Positions 7,564 through 18,962 are shown, numbered from the stretch's first letter. The stretch is 64,000 nucleotides of DNA from JBBEAM01 sp942491105 (GCA_942491105.1 CALNZX010000008.1:124001-188000), one strand, 5' to 3'. The notes: generated from the sequence alone by a model not told the origin. Numbers and translations: made by a program.

Positions 7564-8700
7564 ATGCCGCCAGCCGATCAACACGACACGCCTCTCAAAC
7601 GTACGGCGCTTTACGGTCTACACGAAGCCTGTGGCGCCAAGCTGGTGCCCTTCGCCGGCTACGCGATGCCCGTCAGCTACCCGCTCGGCATCCTCAAGGA
7701 GCATCTGCATACCCGCGCCGCGGCGGGGTTGTTCGACGTCTCCCACATGGGCCAGGCGACGCTGAGCGGGCCCGATGTGGCCGCCGCCATGGAAAGCCTG
7801 GTTCCCGGCGATCTACAGGCGCTGGCGCCGGGGGAGACCCGCTATTCGCTGCTGCTTAACGAAGACGGCGGCATTCTCGACGACTTGATGATCACGCGCC
7901 CGCTGGATGCCGGAGACGGCGGCAGTCTCTTTCTCGTGGTCAACGCCGCCTGCAAGGACGCCGATTTCGCTCATATCGAAGCCAAGCTCTCGGGCAAGGC
8001 GCGGCTGAACCGCCTGGAGGATCGCGCCTTGCTCGCCCTGCAGGGGCCCGCGGCGTCGGAAGTCCTGGGCCGCCACTGCCCCGAGGCCAGGGACCTGCTG
8101 TTCATGACCGTGGCGCCGCTGCGCATCGCCGGCATCGATTGCCTGGTCAGCCGTTCCGGTTACAGCGGCGAGGATGGCTACGAAATCTCACTGCCGTCGG
8201 AAGCCGCGGAAAAGCTGGCGCGTCTGCTCCTTGATGCGCCCGAGGCCGAGCTGATCGGACTTGGCGCGCGGGATTCCCTGCGCCTGGAAGCCGGTCTCTG
8301 TCTCTATGGCCACGACATCGATGAAACCACCACGCCGGTCGAGGCCGGCCTGTCCTGGGCGATCGGCAAGCGCCGCCGCCAGGACGGCGGTTTCCCAGGA
8401 GCTGAAGTCATCCTGAAACAGCTCGAGGAAGGCGCCCAGCGCCGCCGCGTCGGCATCCGCCCATCGGGCCGCGCGCCGGTCCGCGAAGGCGCGCTGCTCA
8501 CGGACCTGGAGGGCCGGGAAATCGGCACGGTCACCAGCGGCGGCTTCGGCCCCAGCGTCGGCGGCCCCGTCGCCATGGGCTATGTCGCGCGCGCCTTCGC
8601 CAAGCCCGGCACGCCGCTGCGGGCCATCGTCCGTGACAAGCCGCTGGAGGCCGAGGTCGCGAAGCTGCCCTTCATCGAAACCAAGTATCACAAACCCTGA
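7564..8700 (+). CDS. gcvT: Aminomethyltransferase, glycine cleavage T protein
   Basis: This 378-residue enzyme transfers the aminomethyl carbon of glycine to tetrahydrofolate, releasing ammonia, as the T protein of the glycine cleavage complex. The N-terminal LYGLHEACGAKLVPFAGYAM, the DVSHMGQ motif and the GYSGEDGYEISLPSE segment are diagnostic, as is the C-terminal barrel with the SGGFGPSVGGPVAMGYV motif. The ATG at 7564 (MPPADQHDTPLKRTALYGLH) is preferred; the longer frame from 7459 runs into the riboswitch. It is the first gene after the glycine riboswitch and 13 nt ahead of gcvH. Confidence 0.97.
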   Translation: MPPADQHDTPLKRTALYGLHEACGAKLVPFAGYAMPVSYPLGILKEHLHTRAAAGLFDVSHMGQATLSGPDVAAAMESLVPGDLQALAPGETRYSLLLNEDGGILDDLMITRPLDAGDGGSLFLVVNAACKDADFAHIEAKLSGKARLNRLEDRALLALQGPAASEVLGRHCPEARDLLFMTVAPLRIAGIDCLVSRSGYSGEDGYEISLPSEAAEKLARLLLDAPEAELIGLGARDSLRLEAGLCLYGHDIDETTTPVEAGLSWAIGKRRRQDGGFPGAEVILKQLEEGAQRRRVGIRPSGRAPVREGALLTDLEGREIGTVTSGGFGPSVGGPVAMGYVARAFAKPGTPLRAIVRDKPLEAEVAKLPFIETKYHKP

Positions 8701-8713
8701 AAGAGGCTGGAAC

Positions 8714-9082
8714 ATGAGCACTGTTAAATTCACCGAGGATCACGAGTGGATCGAAATCGACGGCGAGATCGGCACGGTCGGCATTACCGACCACGCGCAG
8801 GAGCAGCTCGGCGACCTGGTCTTCGTGGAGCTTCCAGCGGTCGGCAAGCAGATCACCAAAGGCAAGGAAGCCGCGGTGCTGGAATCCGTCAAGGCGGCCA
8901 GCGAGGTCTACGCGCCAGCCGATGGCGAGGTGACCGAAGTCAACGAGGCGCTGAACGACGATCCCGGAACCGTCAACCGCGACGCTCAGGGCGAAGGCTG
9001 GTTTTTCAAAATGAAATTCAGCGATCCCAGCCAGCTGGAAAGCCTGATGGACGAAGCCGCCTATAAGGAATTCGCCGGTTAA
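8714..9082 (+). CDS. gcvH: Glycine cleavage system H protein
   Basis: This 122-residue lipoyl carrier shuttles the aminomethyl group between the P, T and L proteins. The lipoylated lysine is Lys60 in AAVLESVKAASEVYAPADGE, the canonical H-protein site. The start (MSTVKFTEDHEWIE) and the C-terminal GWFFKMKFSDPSQLESLM match the family's usual length. It lies between gcvT (13 nt) and gcvP (26 nt) in one operon. The L protein (dihydrolipoamide dehydrogenase) is not in the window and is normally shared with other complexes. Confidence 0.97.
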   Translation: MSTVKFTEDHEWIEIDGEIGTVGITDHAQEQLGDLVFVELPAVGKQITKGKEAAVLESVKAASEVYAPADGEVTEVNEALNDDPGTVNRDAQGEGWFFKMKFSDPSQLESLMDEAAYKEFAG

Positions 9083-9108
9083 GCCACGGCGCCGGTAAGG
9101 AGAGAGCC

Positions 9109-11988
<2,880 letters not shown>

Positions 11989-11999
11989 AGGGCGCGCGC

Positions 12000-13748
12000 T
12001 TAAGCGACGTTATCGAGCCGGATGCTGCGGGCGGCGGGAAAGTCGAGAGTGACCGTCGTGCCCTTGCCGAGTTCGCTGGCCACGGAAAGCGTGGCCCCAT
12101 GCAGCTCGGCGAGGTGCCGGCTGATCGGCAGGCCCAGGCCGGTCCCGTCGAATTTACGGCTGAGGGCGCTATCGACCTGGCCGAAGGGCTTCAAGGCCTT
12201 CGGAATATCGCTCTCGGCCATGCCGATGCCGGTGTCGCTCACGGTGATGCGCACGCCGCCGTCGCCGCGCAGCCGCGATCCCAGCGTGACGCGCCCGCCT
12301 TCCGGCGTGAACTTGATGGCGTTGGACAGCAAGTTGATCAGGATCTGCTTGACCCGCCGGCCGTCGGCATAGAGCGCCGGAACATCCGCCGCGGTGTCGA
12401 GATCGAGGGAGACACCCTCGGCAACGGCCCGCTCCCGCATCAATTGCTTCACGCCGTCCATCAGGCGCGAGAGATCGAAGTTGTCCTCGCAGAGATCGAG
12501 CTTGCCCTCCTCGGCCTTCGCGATGTCGAGGATGTCGGTGATGATCTCAAGCAGATGTGCGCCGCTGCGGTGGATATCCTGCGCGTACTCCTGGTAGCGG
12601 TCACGGGCATCGGGACCGAAAACCTGATCGCGAATAATCTCGGAGAAGCCAAGAATGGCATTCAGCGGCGTGCGCAGTTCGTGGCTCATGTTGGCCAGGA
12701 ATTCGGTCTTGGTGCGGTTGGCCGCCTCCGCTTCGTCGCGGGCGCGCGCGAGTTCGTCGGTGCGCAGCTTGACGCGATTGCGGATCCGCGCGTTCTGCGC
12801 CAGCAGCACCGTCAGCAGCAGAGCGACGGTAATGCTCAGCAGGCTGCCGCCGAGCATCAGCACCCGGGCAAGCTGTTTGCGCGGTCCGGACTCGAAGCTT
12901 GGCAGCACCGCCCACTGCATCACCCATTCCGCCTGACCGTGCGTGAGAGTGAGGTCGAACTCGTTGTCCACCTCCTCTTCGTGCCTCACCTCGCCCAGGA
13001 CATGTCGCTCGATGGTCGTGGAATCCCAGACCGTATCGGTCTGATGCAGGTGTAATTGCAGACCTTCGGGAACATTCTCGCCGATCGAGGAAAAGAGTTC
13101 CGAGACATTGAGCAGGCCGACCAGAACGCCATCGCGATAGGCGTTCGGCGCCGCCACGGCCATGACGGCCCACCAGGTATCCTCGAAGGAAAAGGCCGGT
13201 CCCATGAAGACCCTGCCCGGCTGGCGATAGGCCGAGGAAACCGAGGCGCGGGCGGCATCGCTGCTGGCCAGGTCGACATGCTGGGCCAGAACCCCGTCCT
13301 GGGTCGCCAGAACGATGGGAAAGCTCTCATAGCTGTCGATGGTCAAGCTGCGGCGGTCGAGAGTGGTCATGTGGTGCCCGGAAGCGCTCTCGTAGGATTT
13401 GCGCTCGCGGCGCAGCACCCGCGCCGCGAAGGCCAAGGCCTCGAAACTGTATTCCGCGCTCTCGCCCTGCGAGATCCGGGCCGCCTCCATCAGCTCGCCT
13501 TCCGTGACCTCGCTCGAGCTATAGAACAGCGCCGCCAAGGCGCGGAGCGTGGCTTCCGTCTGGCTCAGCGCCCGGTCGAGTTCCGTTGTCACGCGGGCCG
13601 CCTGATAGCGCGCGCGCTCGAGACGCTCGATGTCGGCCTGCTTGCCGATCTCACGTCCGCCCAGCACCGCCGCCCCTATACCGAGCAGCAGTACCAGCAA
13701 GATCGTGAGCGCGTGCCACGCCGGAACTTTGTCTAAATCCTTGGTCAT
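12000..13748 (-). CDS. CHASE-domain sensor histidine kinase
   Basis: This 582-residue membrane kinase has a helix near residues 12-30, a periplasmic CHASE-type sensor of about 260 residues (ALAFAARVLRRERKSYESAS ... FPIVLATQ) and a second helix near 300-322. A HisKA domain follows, with LANMSHELRTPLNAILGFSE (phospho-acceptor His), then an HATPase domain with an N box (NLLSNAIKFTPEGG) and G boxes (DTGIGM, GTGLGL). There is no receiver domain and no response regulator beside it, so it is an orphan kinase. CHASE domains sense small extracellular ligands; the ligand cannot be inferred. It is convergent with gcvP. The DNA between it and mesD contains a GC-rich hairpin near 13832-13861. Confidence 0.88.
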   Translation of the reverse strand: MTKDLDKVPAWHALTILLVLLLGIGAAVLGGREIGKQADIERLERARYQAARVTTELDRALSQTEATLRALAALFYSSSEVTEGELMEAARISQGESAEYSFEALAFAARVLRRERKSYESASGHHMTTLDRRSLTIDSYESFPIVLATQDGVLAQHVDLASSDAARASVSSAYRQPGRVFMGPAFSFEDTWWAVMAVAAPNAYRDGVLVGLLNVSELFSSIGENVPEGLQLHLHQTDTVWDSTTIERHVLGEVRHEEEVDNEFDLTLTHGQAEWVMQWAVLPSFESGPRKQLARVLMLGGSLLSITVALLLTVLLAQNARIRNRVKLRTDELARARDEAEAANRTKTEFLANMSHELRTPLNAILGFSEIIRDQVFGPDARDRYQEYAQDIHRSGAHLLEIITDILDIAKAEEGKLDLCEDNFDLSRLMDGVKQLMRERAVAEGVSLDLDTAADVPALYADGRRVKQILINLLSNAIKFTPEGGRVTLGSRLRGDGGVRITVSDTGIGMAESDIPKALKPFGQVDSALSRKFDGTGLGLPISRHLAELHGATLSVASELGKGTTVTLDFPAARSIRLDNVA

Positions 13749-13947
13749 GTGCGCCTGTCTAGAAACCCCAGCGCAAAGTTACCCAAGACATAGTTAAGAA
13801 GTGTTTACCGCAGGCTCTCTTCGAGGCTGTAACCCGCGCCCGCCGCGACCCAGGCGCGGGCGGCTGTTTCACAGCGCGGCCGACTTGTTCTAGGCTTCGG
13901 TTTCACCCATGCGCCCGACACGGCGCGCAGAGGAGAGGAACCGCGAG

Positions 13948-14964
13948 ATGCTGGAAACCACCATCGCAGGCAGCCTGCCGAAGCCGTCCTGGCTGGCCGA
14001 GCCGGAAAAGCTCTGGGCACCCTGGCGGCTGGAAGGCGCCGAACTGGAGCAGGCCAAGCGCGACGCCGCCCTGCTCTGGGTCAAGCAGCAGGAGGACTGC
14101 GGCATCGACACCGTCAGCGACGGCGAGCAGTTCCGCGTCCACTTCGTGCACGGATTCCTGCAGCAGGTGGCCGGCATCGACTGGGAAAAGAAAACCAAGA
14201 TGGGCATCCGCGACAACCGCTACGTCGTGGACGTGCCGACGGTGACCGCCGCGGTCAGCCGGCCAAAGCCGGTCCACGTCGAGGAAGCCGCCTATTGCCG
14301 CCGCCACACCAAGAACAAGCTCAAGTTCACCCTGCCCGGCCCGATGACGATCTGCGACACCATCGCCGATGCCCACTATGGCAAACGCGGTGACATGGCC
14401 ATGGCCTTCGCCGAACTGCTCAACCAGGAAGCCAGGGAGCTAGAGGCCGCGGGAGTCGACCTCATCCAGTTCGACGAGCCCGCCTTCAACGTCTTCATGG
14501 AGGACGTCAACGATTGGGGCATCGCCGCGCTGGAACGCGCCGCCGAGGGCCTGAAGTGCAAGACCGCGGTGCATATCTGCTACGGCTACGGAATTACCGA
14601 GAACATCGAGTGGAAAAAGACCCTGGGCAGCGAATGGCGCCAGTACGAAGGGATATTCCCGGCGATCAACGCCAGCCGGATTCAGCAGGTTTCCCTGGAA
14701 TGCGCCAATTCCAAGGTTCCGCTCTCACTGCTCGGCCTGCTCAAGGACAAGGAAGTCATGGTCGGCGCCATCGACGTTGCCAGCAACGAAGTCGAGACGC
14801 CGGAGCAGGTCGCAGAAACCCTGCGCGCCGCTTCGCAGTTCGTCGATCCAGGCCGGATCTTCCCCTGCACCAACTGCGGCATGGCCCCGCTGTCGCGCAA
14901 TGTCGCCGCCGGCAAGCTGCATGCCCTGGCCGAGGGCGCGGCGCTGCTGAGGAAGCAACTCTAG
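13948..14964 (+). CDS. mesD: MesD-type core methionine synthase (MetE C-terminal family)
   Basis: This 338-residue protein corresponds to the catalytic half of cobalamin-independent methionine synthase and lacks the N-terminal MetE domain. The zinc ligands are visible: His209 and Cys211 (AVHICYGYG), Glu251 (SLECANS) and Cys310 (PCTNCGMAPL). The start AGSLPKPSWLAEPEKLW and the segment DLIQFDEPAFNVF match what I recall of MesD, a folate-independent type described in Acinetobacter-like bacteria that works with MesX (DUF1852). No MesX is in this window. ATG 13948 follows AGGAGAGG; the longer frame from 13909 is rejected. Calling it simply MetE-like would be the safer alternative. Confidence 0.8.
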   Translation: MLETTIAGSLPKPSWLAEPEKLWAPWRLEGAELEQAKRDAALLWVKQQEDCGIDTVSDGEQFRVHFVHGFLQQVAGIDWEKKTKMGIRDNRYVVDVPTVTAAVSRPKPVHVEEAAYCRRHTKNKLKFTLPGPMTICDTIADAHYGKRGDMAMAFAELLNQEARELEAAGVDLIQFDEPAFNVFMEDVNDWGIAALERAAEGLKCKTAVHICYGYGITENIEWKKTLGSEWRQYEGIFPAINASRIQQVSLECANSKVPLSLLGLLKDKEVMVGAIDVASNEVETPEQVAETLRAASQFVDPGRIFPCTNCGMAPLSRNVAAGKLHALAEGAALLRKQL

Positions 14965-14979
14965 CCGGCGCGGCGCCGC

Positions 14980-15717
14980 CTAGCGCCGTTTGATGCGCAC
15001 GCCGCCGTTCTTGGGCCGGTCGATTTCGAACTTGCCGGCTTTTTCCACCACGGTGACCAGCTTGCTGCAGTTGTAGTTGCGCGGGTCGAAATCGGGGGCG
15101 AGATGGTTGAGACGCTGGCCGACCACGGCCAGGTCCACCCAGTCCTCGTCGTCCCAGGCCTGCTCCATGGCTTTGCGGATCAGGGGAACCGCCTGCGATG
15201 GCGTGAGCTTTTTCGCGGCCGCGCTTTTGCCAGAGCCCGCTTTGCCTTCTTCCGCTGCCTCAATCAGGTTCTCCACATAGATGAAGCGCGTGCAGGCGTT
15301 GCGGAAGGCTTCCGGCGTTTTCTGGGCGCCGAAGCCGTAGACCACCGCGCCGGCTTCGCGCAGCCGCTGCGCCAGGCGGGTGAAATCGCTGTCGGAGCTG
15401 ACCAGGCAGAATCCGTCCAGGCCTCCGCGATGCATCAGGTCCATGGCATCGATCACCAGGGTGATATCGGCGGCATTCTTGCCGGTGGTGTAGTTGAACT
15501 GCTGCTGCGGCACGATGGCGAGCGGATGCATCACCTCGCGCCAGCCGCGGAGCCGTTCGCTTGCGAAGTCGCCGTAAATCCGGCGCACATTGGCCTCGCC
15601 TAGCTTGGCGATCTCCTCGAAGACCGCCTGGGCATGGCGAACGCTGGCGTTGTCGGCGTCGATCAGAACGGCCAGGCGCGCCTCGCGCTGGCCACGGAAA
15701 TTCGCTTCGTCTTGCAT
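14980..15717 (-). CDS. NYN-domain (LabA/DUF88) putative RNase with LOTUS/OST-HTH domain
   Basis: This 245-residue protein begins with a PIN-like NYN nuclease domain: RLAVLIDADNAS, KNAADITLVIDAMDLMHRG and LVSSDSDFTRLAQRLREAG hold the acidic residues expected at the metal site. A charged linker follows (about residues 150-170). Then comes a C-terminal winged-helix LOTUS/OST-HTH module, LTPSQAVPLIRKAMEQAWDD through NYNCSKLVTVVEKAGKFEI, a domain known to bind RNA. ATG 15717 has a strong ACAGGAGA Shine-Dalgarno sequence. It is convergent with mesD and is followed upstream by a DUF4863 gene on the same strand, 45 nt away. The RNA target is unknown. Confidence 0.87.
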   Translation of the reverse strand: MQDEANFRGQREARLAVLIDADNASVRHAQAVFEEIAKLGEANVRRIYGDFASERLRGWREVMHPLAIVPQQQFNYTTGKNAADITLVIDAMDLMHRGGLDGFCLVSSDSDFTRLAQRLREAGAVVYGFGAQKTPEAFRNACTRFIYVENLIEAAEEGKAGSGKSAAAKKLTPSQAVPLIRKAMEQAWDDEDWVDLAVVGQRLNHLAPDFDPRNYNCSKLVTVVEKAGKFEIDRPKNGGVRIKRR

Positions 15718-15762
15718 GTTTTCTCCTGTGCCGCCCGCGACCGCCGGCGGCTTTCGGCCCGG

Positions 15763-16275
15763 TCAGACGGCTCCGCCCTCCGCGCCGGATTCGAGAGAGG
15801 CTGCCCGGTCCGTGTACTCGATCGCGCCGTCGGGCAGGAAGAAGAGGATGCGCACCCGCCCGCCGGTGCCGGCGGGCCAGTGATCCGAGCCGGGGGGATA
15901 GACCGCCCAGCCCTGGGGATTGCCGTCGAAACGGCCCTCGGGGCCCGCGGCCATCACGGCACAGACCTCGCCGCCGGGGTGGCGGTGATGCGGCCCGGTG
16001 AAGTCGACCAGTTGCACCACGTCGACGCTCATGCCGGCGGTTTCGGGGCCGGGCTCGATGACCCGCGCACCCTTGCGGACCTCCTCGCCTTCCAGACCCA
16101 TCCAGCCGCTCTCGATGCCCTCGGCGCAGAGCGCCTCCATGGCCTGATACAGCGGGCCTTCGCTGGGAAAACGCTCGTTGAGCCGCGCCGCCAGCGCGGC
16201 GTTCCACTCGGCACCCGAGATCTCCTCGACGACCGGGCTTAAAAGCTCGCGCAGAGCTTGTCGTTTCTTATCCAT
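15763..16275 (-). CDS. DUF4863 family protein (4-hydroxylaminobenzoate lyase-like)
   Basis: This 170-residue soluble protein has an N-terminal helical half (RQALRELLSPVVEEISGAEW) and a cupin-like C-terminal half with VDFTGPHHRHPGGEVCAVMA and WAVYPPGSDHWPAGTGGRVR. Clustered histidines plus a glutamate resemble a cupin metal site. The arrangement fits the DUF4863 family, whose studied member PnbB (4-hydroxylaminobenzoate lyase) acts in nitrobenzoate degradation. No other nitroaromatic genes are nearby, so the physiological substrate is probably different. The start has a good AAAGGAG Shine-Dalgarno sequence. It lies just upstream of the NYN gene, with a tRNA gene on its other side. Confidence 0.6.
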   Translation of the reverse strand: MDKKRQALRELLSPVVEEISGAEWNAALAARLNERFPSEGPLYQAMEALCAEGIESGWMGLEGEEVRKGARVIEPGPETAGMSVDVVQLVDFTGPHHRHPGGEVCAVMAAGPEGRFDGNPQGWAVYPPGSDHWPAGTGGRVRILFFLPDGAIEYTDRAASLESGAEGGAV

Positions 16276-16366
16276 GGGTCACGCTCCTTTGACGGAAACA
16301 TAGACCCAGGGCACGCGCGCGCGCCAGCCCAAGCGGGCGGAATCAGATCGAATTTTCGGAAAGGAA

Positions 16367-16442
16367 TGGCGTCCCCTAGGGGAATCGAACCCCTGTTTCC
16401 GCCGTGAGAGGGCGGCGTCCTGGACCGCTAGACGAAGGGGAC
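16367..16442 (-). tRNA. tRNA-Glu, anticodon CTC
   Basis: On the minus strand the sequence folds as a complete cloverleaf. The acceptor stem is GTCCCCT/AGGGGAC with discriminator G and an encoded CCA. The anticodon stem CCGCC/GGCGG encloses the loop CTCTCAC, giving anticodon CTC (reads GAG, Glu). The T arm contains GGTTCGATTCC. The 76 nt include CCA. No integrase or duplicated 3' end was seen nearby. Confidence 0.97.
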
Positions 16443-16530
16443 GTCGTGGGCCGGAAGGAGCGCGTTGTAGCGAAAGCGCGGCGCGGAGACAAGAGGAGAT
16501 TCTGCGCGGCGCGCGCGGGGCAGCTCCGCT

Positions 16531-17577
16531 CTATCCGCCGGTCTTGCCCAGGCTCGCGCCGAGATCGGCCAGAAAGGCCTCGACCTCGGCTTCCTGGCTG
16601 CAGAAGGCACAGACCAGACGCACCGCGTCCTCCTCGGGATAGTGGTAGAAAACGTGCCCCTTGGCCTCCAGCGCCCGGCGGGCGGCCGCGGGAATGCGCG
16701 GAAACAGCTCGTTGGCCTCGACCGGGTACAGCAGCTCGATGCCCAGCGCCGTCAGCCCCTCGGCCAGCCGCGATGCCATGGCGTTGGCGTGGCGGGCGTT
16801 GGCCAGCCAGAGATCGTCGCCGAGATAGGCCGAGAGCTGGGCCGAGAGCACCCGCCCCTTGGAGAACAGATGCCCGGACCGCTTGCGGTAGAAACCAAGC
16901 TCCCCGGCGCGCGCGGGATCGAAGATCACCACCGCCTCGGCCGCCAGACAGCCGTTCTTGGTGCCGCCGAGGGACAAGGCGTCGACTCCGGCCTTCCAGG
17001 TCGCCTCTGCCGGGCTGCAGCCCAGGCTGGCCAGCGCGTTGGCGAAGCGGGCGCCGTCCATGTGCAGGGCCAGCCCCTTGCCGTGCGCGACCTCGGCGAG
17101 GGCGGCGATTTCCTCGCGCCGGTAGAGCGTGCCCTTTTCCGTCGCCTGGGTGATCGAGACGGCGGCTGGCTGGGCGTGGTGGATGTCCCCGGCGCCGGTG
17201 ATGGCGGCCTCCAGGGTTGCGGCCTCGAGCTTGCCCTGGGCGCCCTCCAGCGGGATCAGCTTGGCCCCGCCGGTGAAGAACTCCGGGGCGCCGCATTCGT
17301 CCTCGTTGATATGTGCCTGACGATGGCAGTAGATCGCGCCGTAGCGCGGGCTGAGCGCCGTCAGCGCCAGGGAGTTGGCCGCCGTGCCCGTGGCCACCGG
17401 AAAGACCGCGCAGTCCCGCTCGAACAGGTCGTTGACCTGGCGCTTCAGGGCTTCGGTCCAGGGGTCGTTGCCATAGGGCATGGCCGGCCCCGCGGTCTCC
17501 GGCGTCATGGCCTCGGCCAGGGCGGCGATGATCTGCGGCGAGGCGCCGGTGGCGTTGTCGGAGGCGAAGTTGCTCAT
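16531..17577 (-). CDS. ltaE: Low-specificity L-threonine aldolase
   Basis: This 348-residue PLP enzyme cleaves threonine/allo-threonine to glycine and acetaldehyde. The PLP-binding lysine is Lys207 in LSLGGTKNGCLAAEAVVIFD. Other family features are SDNATGASPQIIAAL near the start, HMDGARFANAL (Asp that contacts the PLP ring) and VATGTAANSLAL. The ATG at 17577 (MSNFASDNATG) is preferred over the long upstream extension, which overlaps the next gene. Glycine produced here would feed the GcvTHP system encoded 5 kb away. It sits 10 nt from the end of a small membrane-anchored protein gene on the same strand. Confidence 0.92.
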   Translation of the reverse strand: MSNFASDNATGASPQIIAALAEAMTPETAGPAMPYGNDPWTEALKRQVNDLFERDCAVFPVATGTAANSLALTALSPRYGAIYCHRQAHINEDECGAPEFFTGGAKLIPLEGAQGKLEAATLEAAITGAGDIHHAQPAAVSITQATEKGTLYRREEIAALAEVAHGKGLALHMDGARFANALASLGCSPAEATWKAGVDALSLGGTKNGCLAAEAVVIFDPARAGELGFYRKRSGHLFSKGRVLSAQLSAYLGDDLWLANARHANAMASRLAEGLTALGIELLYPVEANELFPRIPAAARRALEAKGHVFYHYPEEDAVRLVCAFCSQEAEVEAFLADLGASLGKTGG

Positions 17578-17587
17578 GGCGCGGCTC

Positions 17588-17932
17588 TCACTGGCTGGGT
17601 TGCGCGACGATCCGGCCGAGCAAGGCCCCGCTTCCGGCGTCGAGGACCAAGACCTGCTGGCAGGCTTCGCCGCCGTCGAGGCGCAGCAGGATGCGCGCCG
17701 TGCCCTGGGGTTCCGCCGCGGCGATGCGGCAGCCGGGCGGGATGGCGACGATGGACTCGCCAAACTCCGGGCTACTCACCGGGCTGGATTGGACCGTGGG
17801 CGCCGTGCCCTTACCGGCCTCCTCCGCGCTCTCGCCGCCGCCGAACTTGACGATCATGCCGTAGACCACCGCGCCGAGCAGCGCGAAAATCAGCACTCCC
17901 ATACCGATGACCAGGATCTTCAGGGCCTGCAC
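17588..17932 (-). CDS. Small membrane-anchored protein, possibly DUF6476
   Basis: This 114-residue protein has one N-terminal hydrophobic helix (LKILVIGMGVLIFALLGAVV), an acidic/Gly linker and a periplasmic domain with VAIPPGCRIAAAEPQGTARI and CQQVLVLDAGSGALLGRIV. The two cysteines might pair in the periplasm. The start is GTG at 17932 with GGGAGG upstream. It is divergent from the RluA-family gene, 49 nt away, an arrangement I associate with DUF6476 proteins in alphaproteobacteria, though this cannot be confirmed here. It probably forms an operon with ltaE downstream. Function unknown. Confidence 0.65.
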   Translation of the reverse strand: MQALKILVIGMGVLIFALLGAVVYGMIVKFGGGESAEEAGKGTAPTVQSSPVSSPEFGESIVAIPPGCRIAAAEPQGTARILLRLDGGEACQQVLVLDAGSGALLGRIVAQPSQ

Positions 17933-17981
17933 GTGCGCCTCCCGTCTATGCTGTTGTCCCAGGGTGAACTAGAAAGGTGTT

Positions 17982-18962
17982 ATGGACGAAGCGACGGCGG
18001 AACGCCACAGCATCGAGGCAGAAGACGACGACGCGGGGCAGCGGCTCGATGCCTTTCTCGCCGCGCGGCTGCCTGCCCTGTCGCGCAGCCGGATCAAGGC
18101 GCTGATCGCGGAGGCTTGCCTGACACTCGACGGCGCGGCGCTGTCCTCGCCCGCGCGCAAGGTCAAGGCGGGCGAGGTCTACGCGCTGCGGGTGCCGGCG
18201 ACGGTGGCGCCGCGCATCGAGGGCCAGGACATCCCGCTCAACGTGATTTACGAGGACAGCGCGCTGATCGTGATCGACAAACCGGCGGGGCTGGTGGTGC
18301 ACCCCGCCGCCGGCAACCCGGACCGTACCCTGGTCAACGCCCTGATCGCCCACTGCGGACCGGGGCTGACCGGGATCGGCGGCGAGGCCCGCCCCGGCAT
18401 CGTCCACCGCCTGGACAAGGATACCAGCGGCCTGCTCGTCGCGGCCAAGACCGCCGAGGCGCACGCCAGCCTGACGGCGCAGTTCGCCGCGCGCAGCATC
18501 TCCCGTCTCTATGAAGCCCTTGTCTGGGGCCGCCCGCTACCGGCGCAGGGCATGGTCGAGGGCAAGATCGGGCGCAGCCCGCGCAACCGCAAGAAGATGG
18601 CCGTGGTCACCCGGGGCGGCAAGGAAGCGGCCACGGCCTACAGCTGCCTCGCCAGCTATGCCGAGGGCCGCATTGCACGCATAGAGTGCCGTCTGCTGAG
18701 CGGCCGCACCCATCAGATCCGCGTGCATATGACCCATATCGGCCATCCGCTGCTCGGCGATCCCCTCTACGGCCGCAAGAACCCGGCGGCGCTGAAACAG
18801 CTCCCGCCAGCCGCGCAGCGCGCCGTCGGCGGCCTCCCGCGTCAGGCCCTGCACGCCAAAACCTTGGGATTCCAGCATCCTGTCAGCGGCGCGCGCCTGG
18901 ATTTCTCAAGTCCTTTGCCCCCCGATCTCAGCCAGCTAATTGACAATTTAGAAAGTATCTAA
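17982..18962 (+). CDS. rluD: RluA-family 23S rRNA pseudouridine synthase (RluD-like)
   Basis: This 326-residue enzyme converts specific uridines to pseudouridine in rRNA. It has an N-terminal S4 RNA-binding domain (GQRLDAFLAARLPALSRSRI) and the catalytic domain with the signature PGIVHRLDKDTSGLLVAAKT, whose Asp is the nucleophile. The segments VVHPAAGNPDRTLVNALIAH and LLSGRTHQIRVHMTHIGHPL are also typical. The length and S4 domain favour RluD or RluC; the exact target is inferred only. The downstream rpoH promoter overlaps its stop codon. Confidence 0.88.
   Translation: MDEATAERHSIEAEDDDAGQRLDAFLAARLPALSRSRIKALIAEACLTLDGAALSSPARKVKAGEVYALRVPATVAPRIEGQDIPLNVIYEDSALIVIDKPAGLVVHPAAGNPDRTLVNALIAHCGPGLTGIGGEARPGIVHRLDKDTSGLLVAAKTAEAHASLTAQFAARSISRLYEALVWGRPLPAQGMVEGKIGRSPRNRKKMAVVTRGGKEAATAYSCLASYAEGRIARIECRLLSGRTHQIRVHMTHIGHPLLGDPLYGRKNPAALKQLPPAAQRAVGGLPRQALHAKTLGFQHPVSGARLDFSSPLPPDLSQLIDNLESI

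Noticed and set aside
13760..13947. Possible SAM or cobalamin riboswitch ahead of mesD
   Set aside because: A GC-rich hairpin is present (near 13832-13861), but none of the conserved SAM-II/SAM-V or B12-box strings can be seen.
16367..16442. tRNA-Glu as an integration site for a mobile element
   Set aside because: No integrase, no duplicated 3' end of the tRNA, and flanking genes look native in composition.
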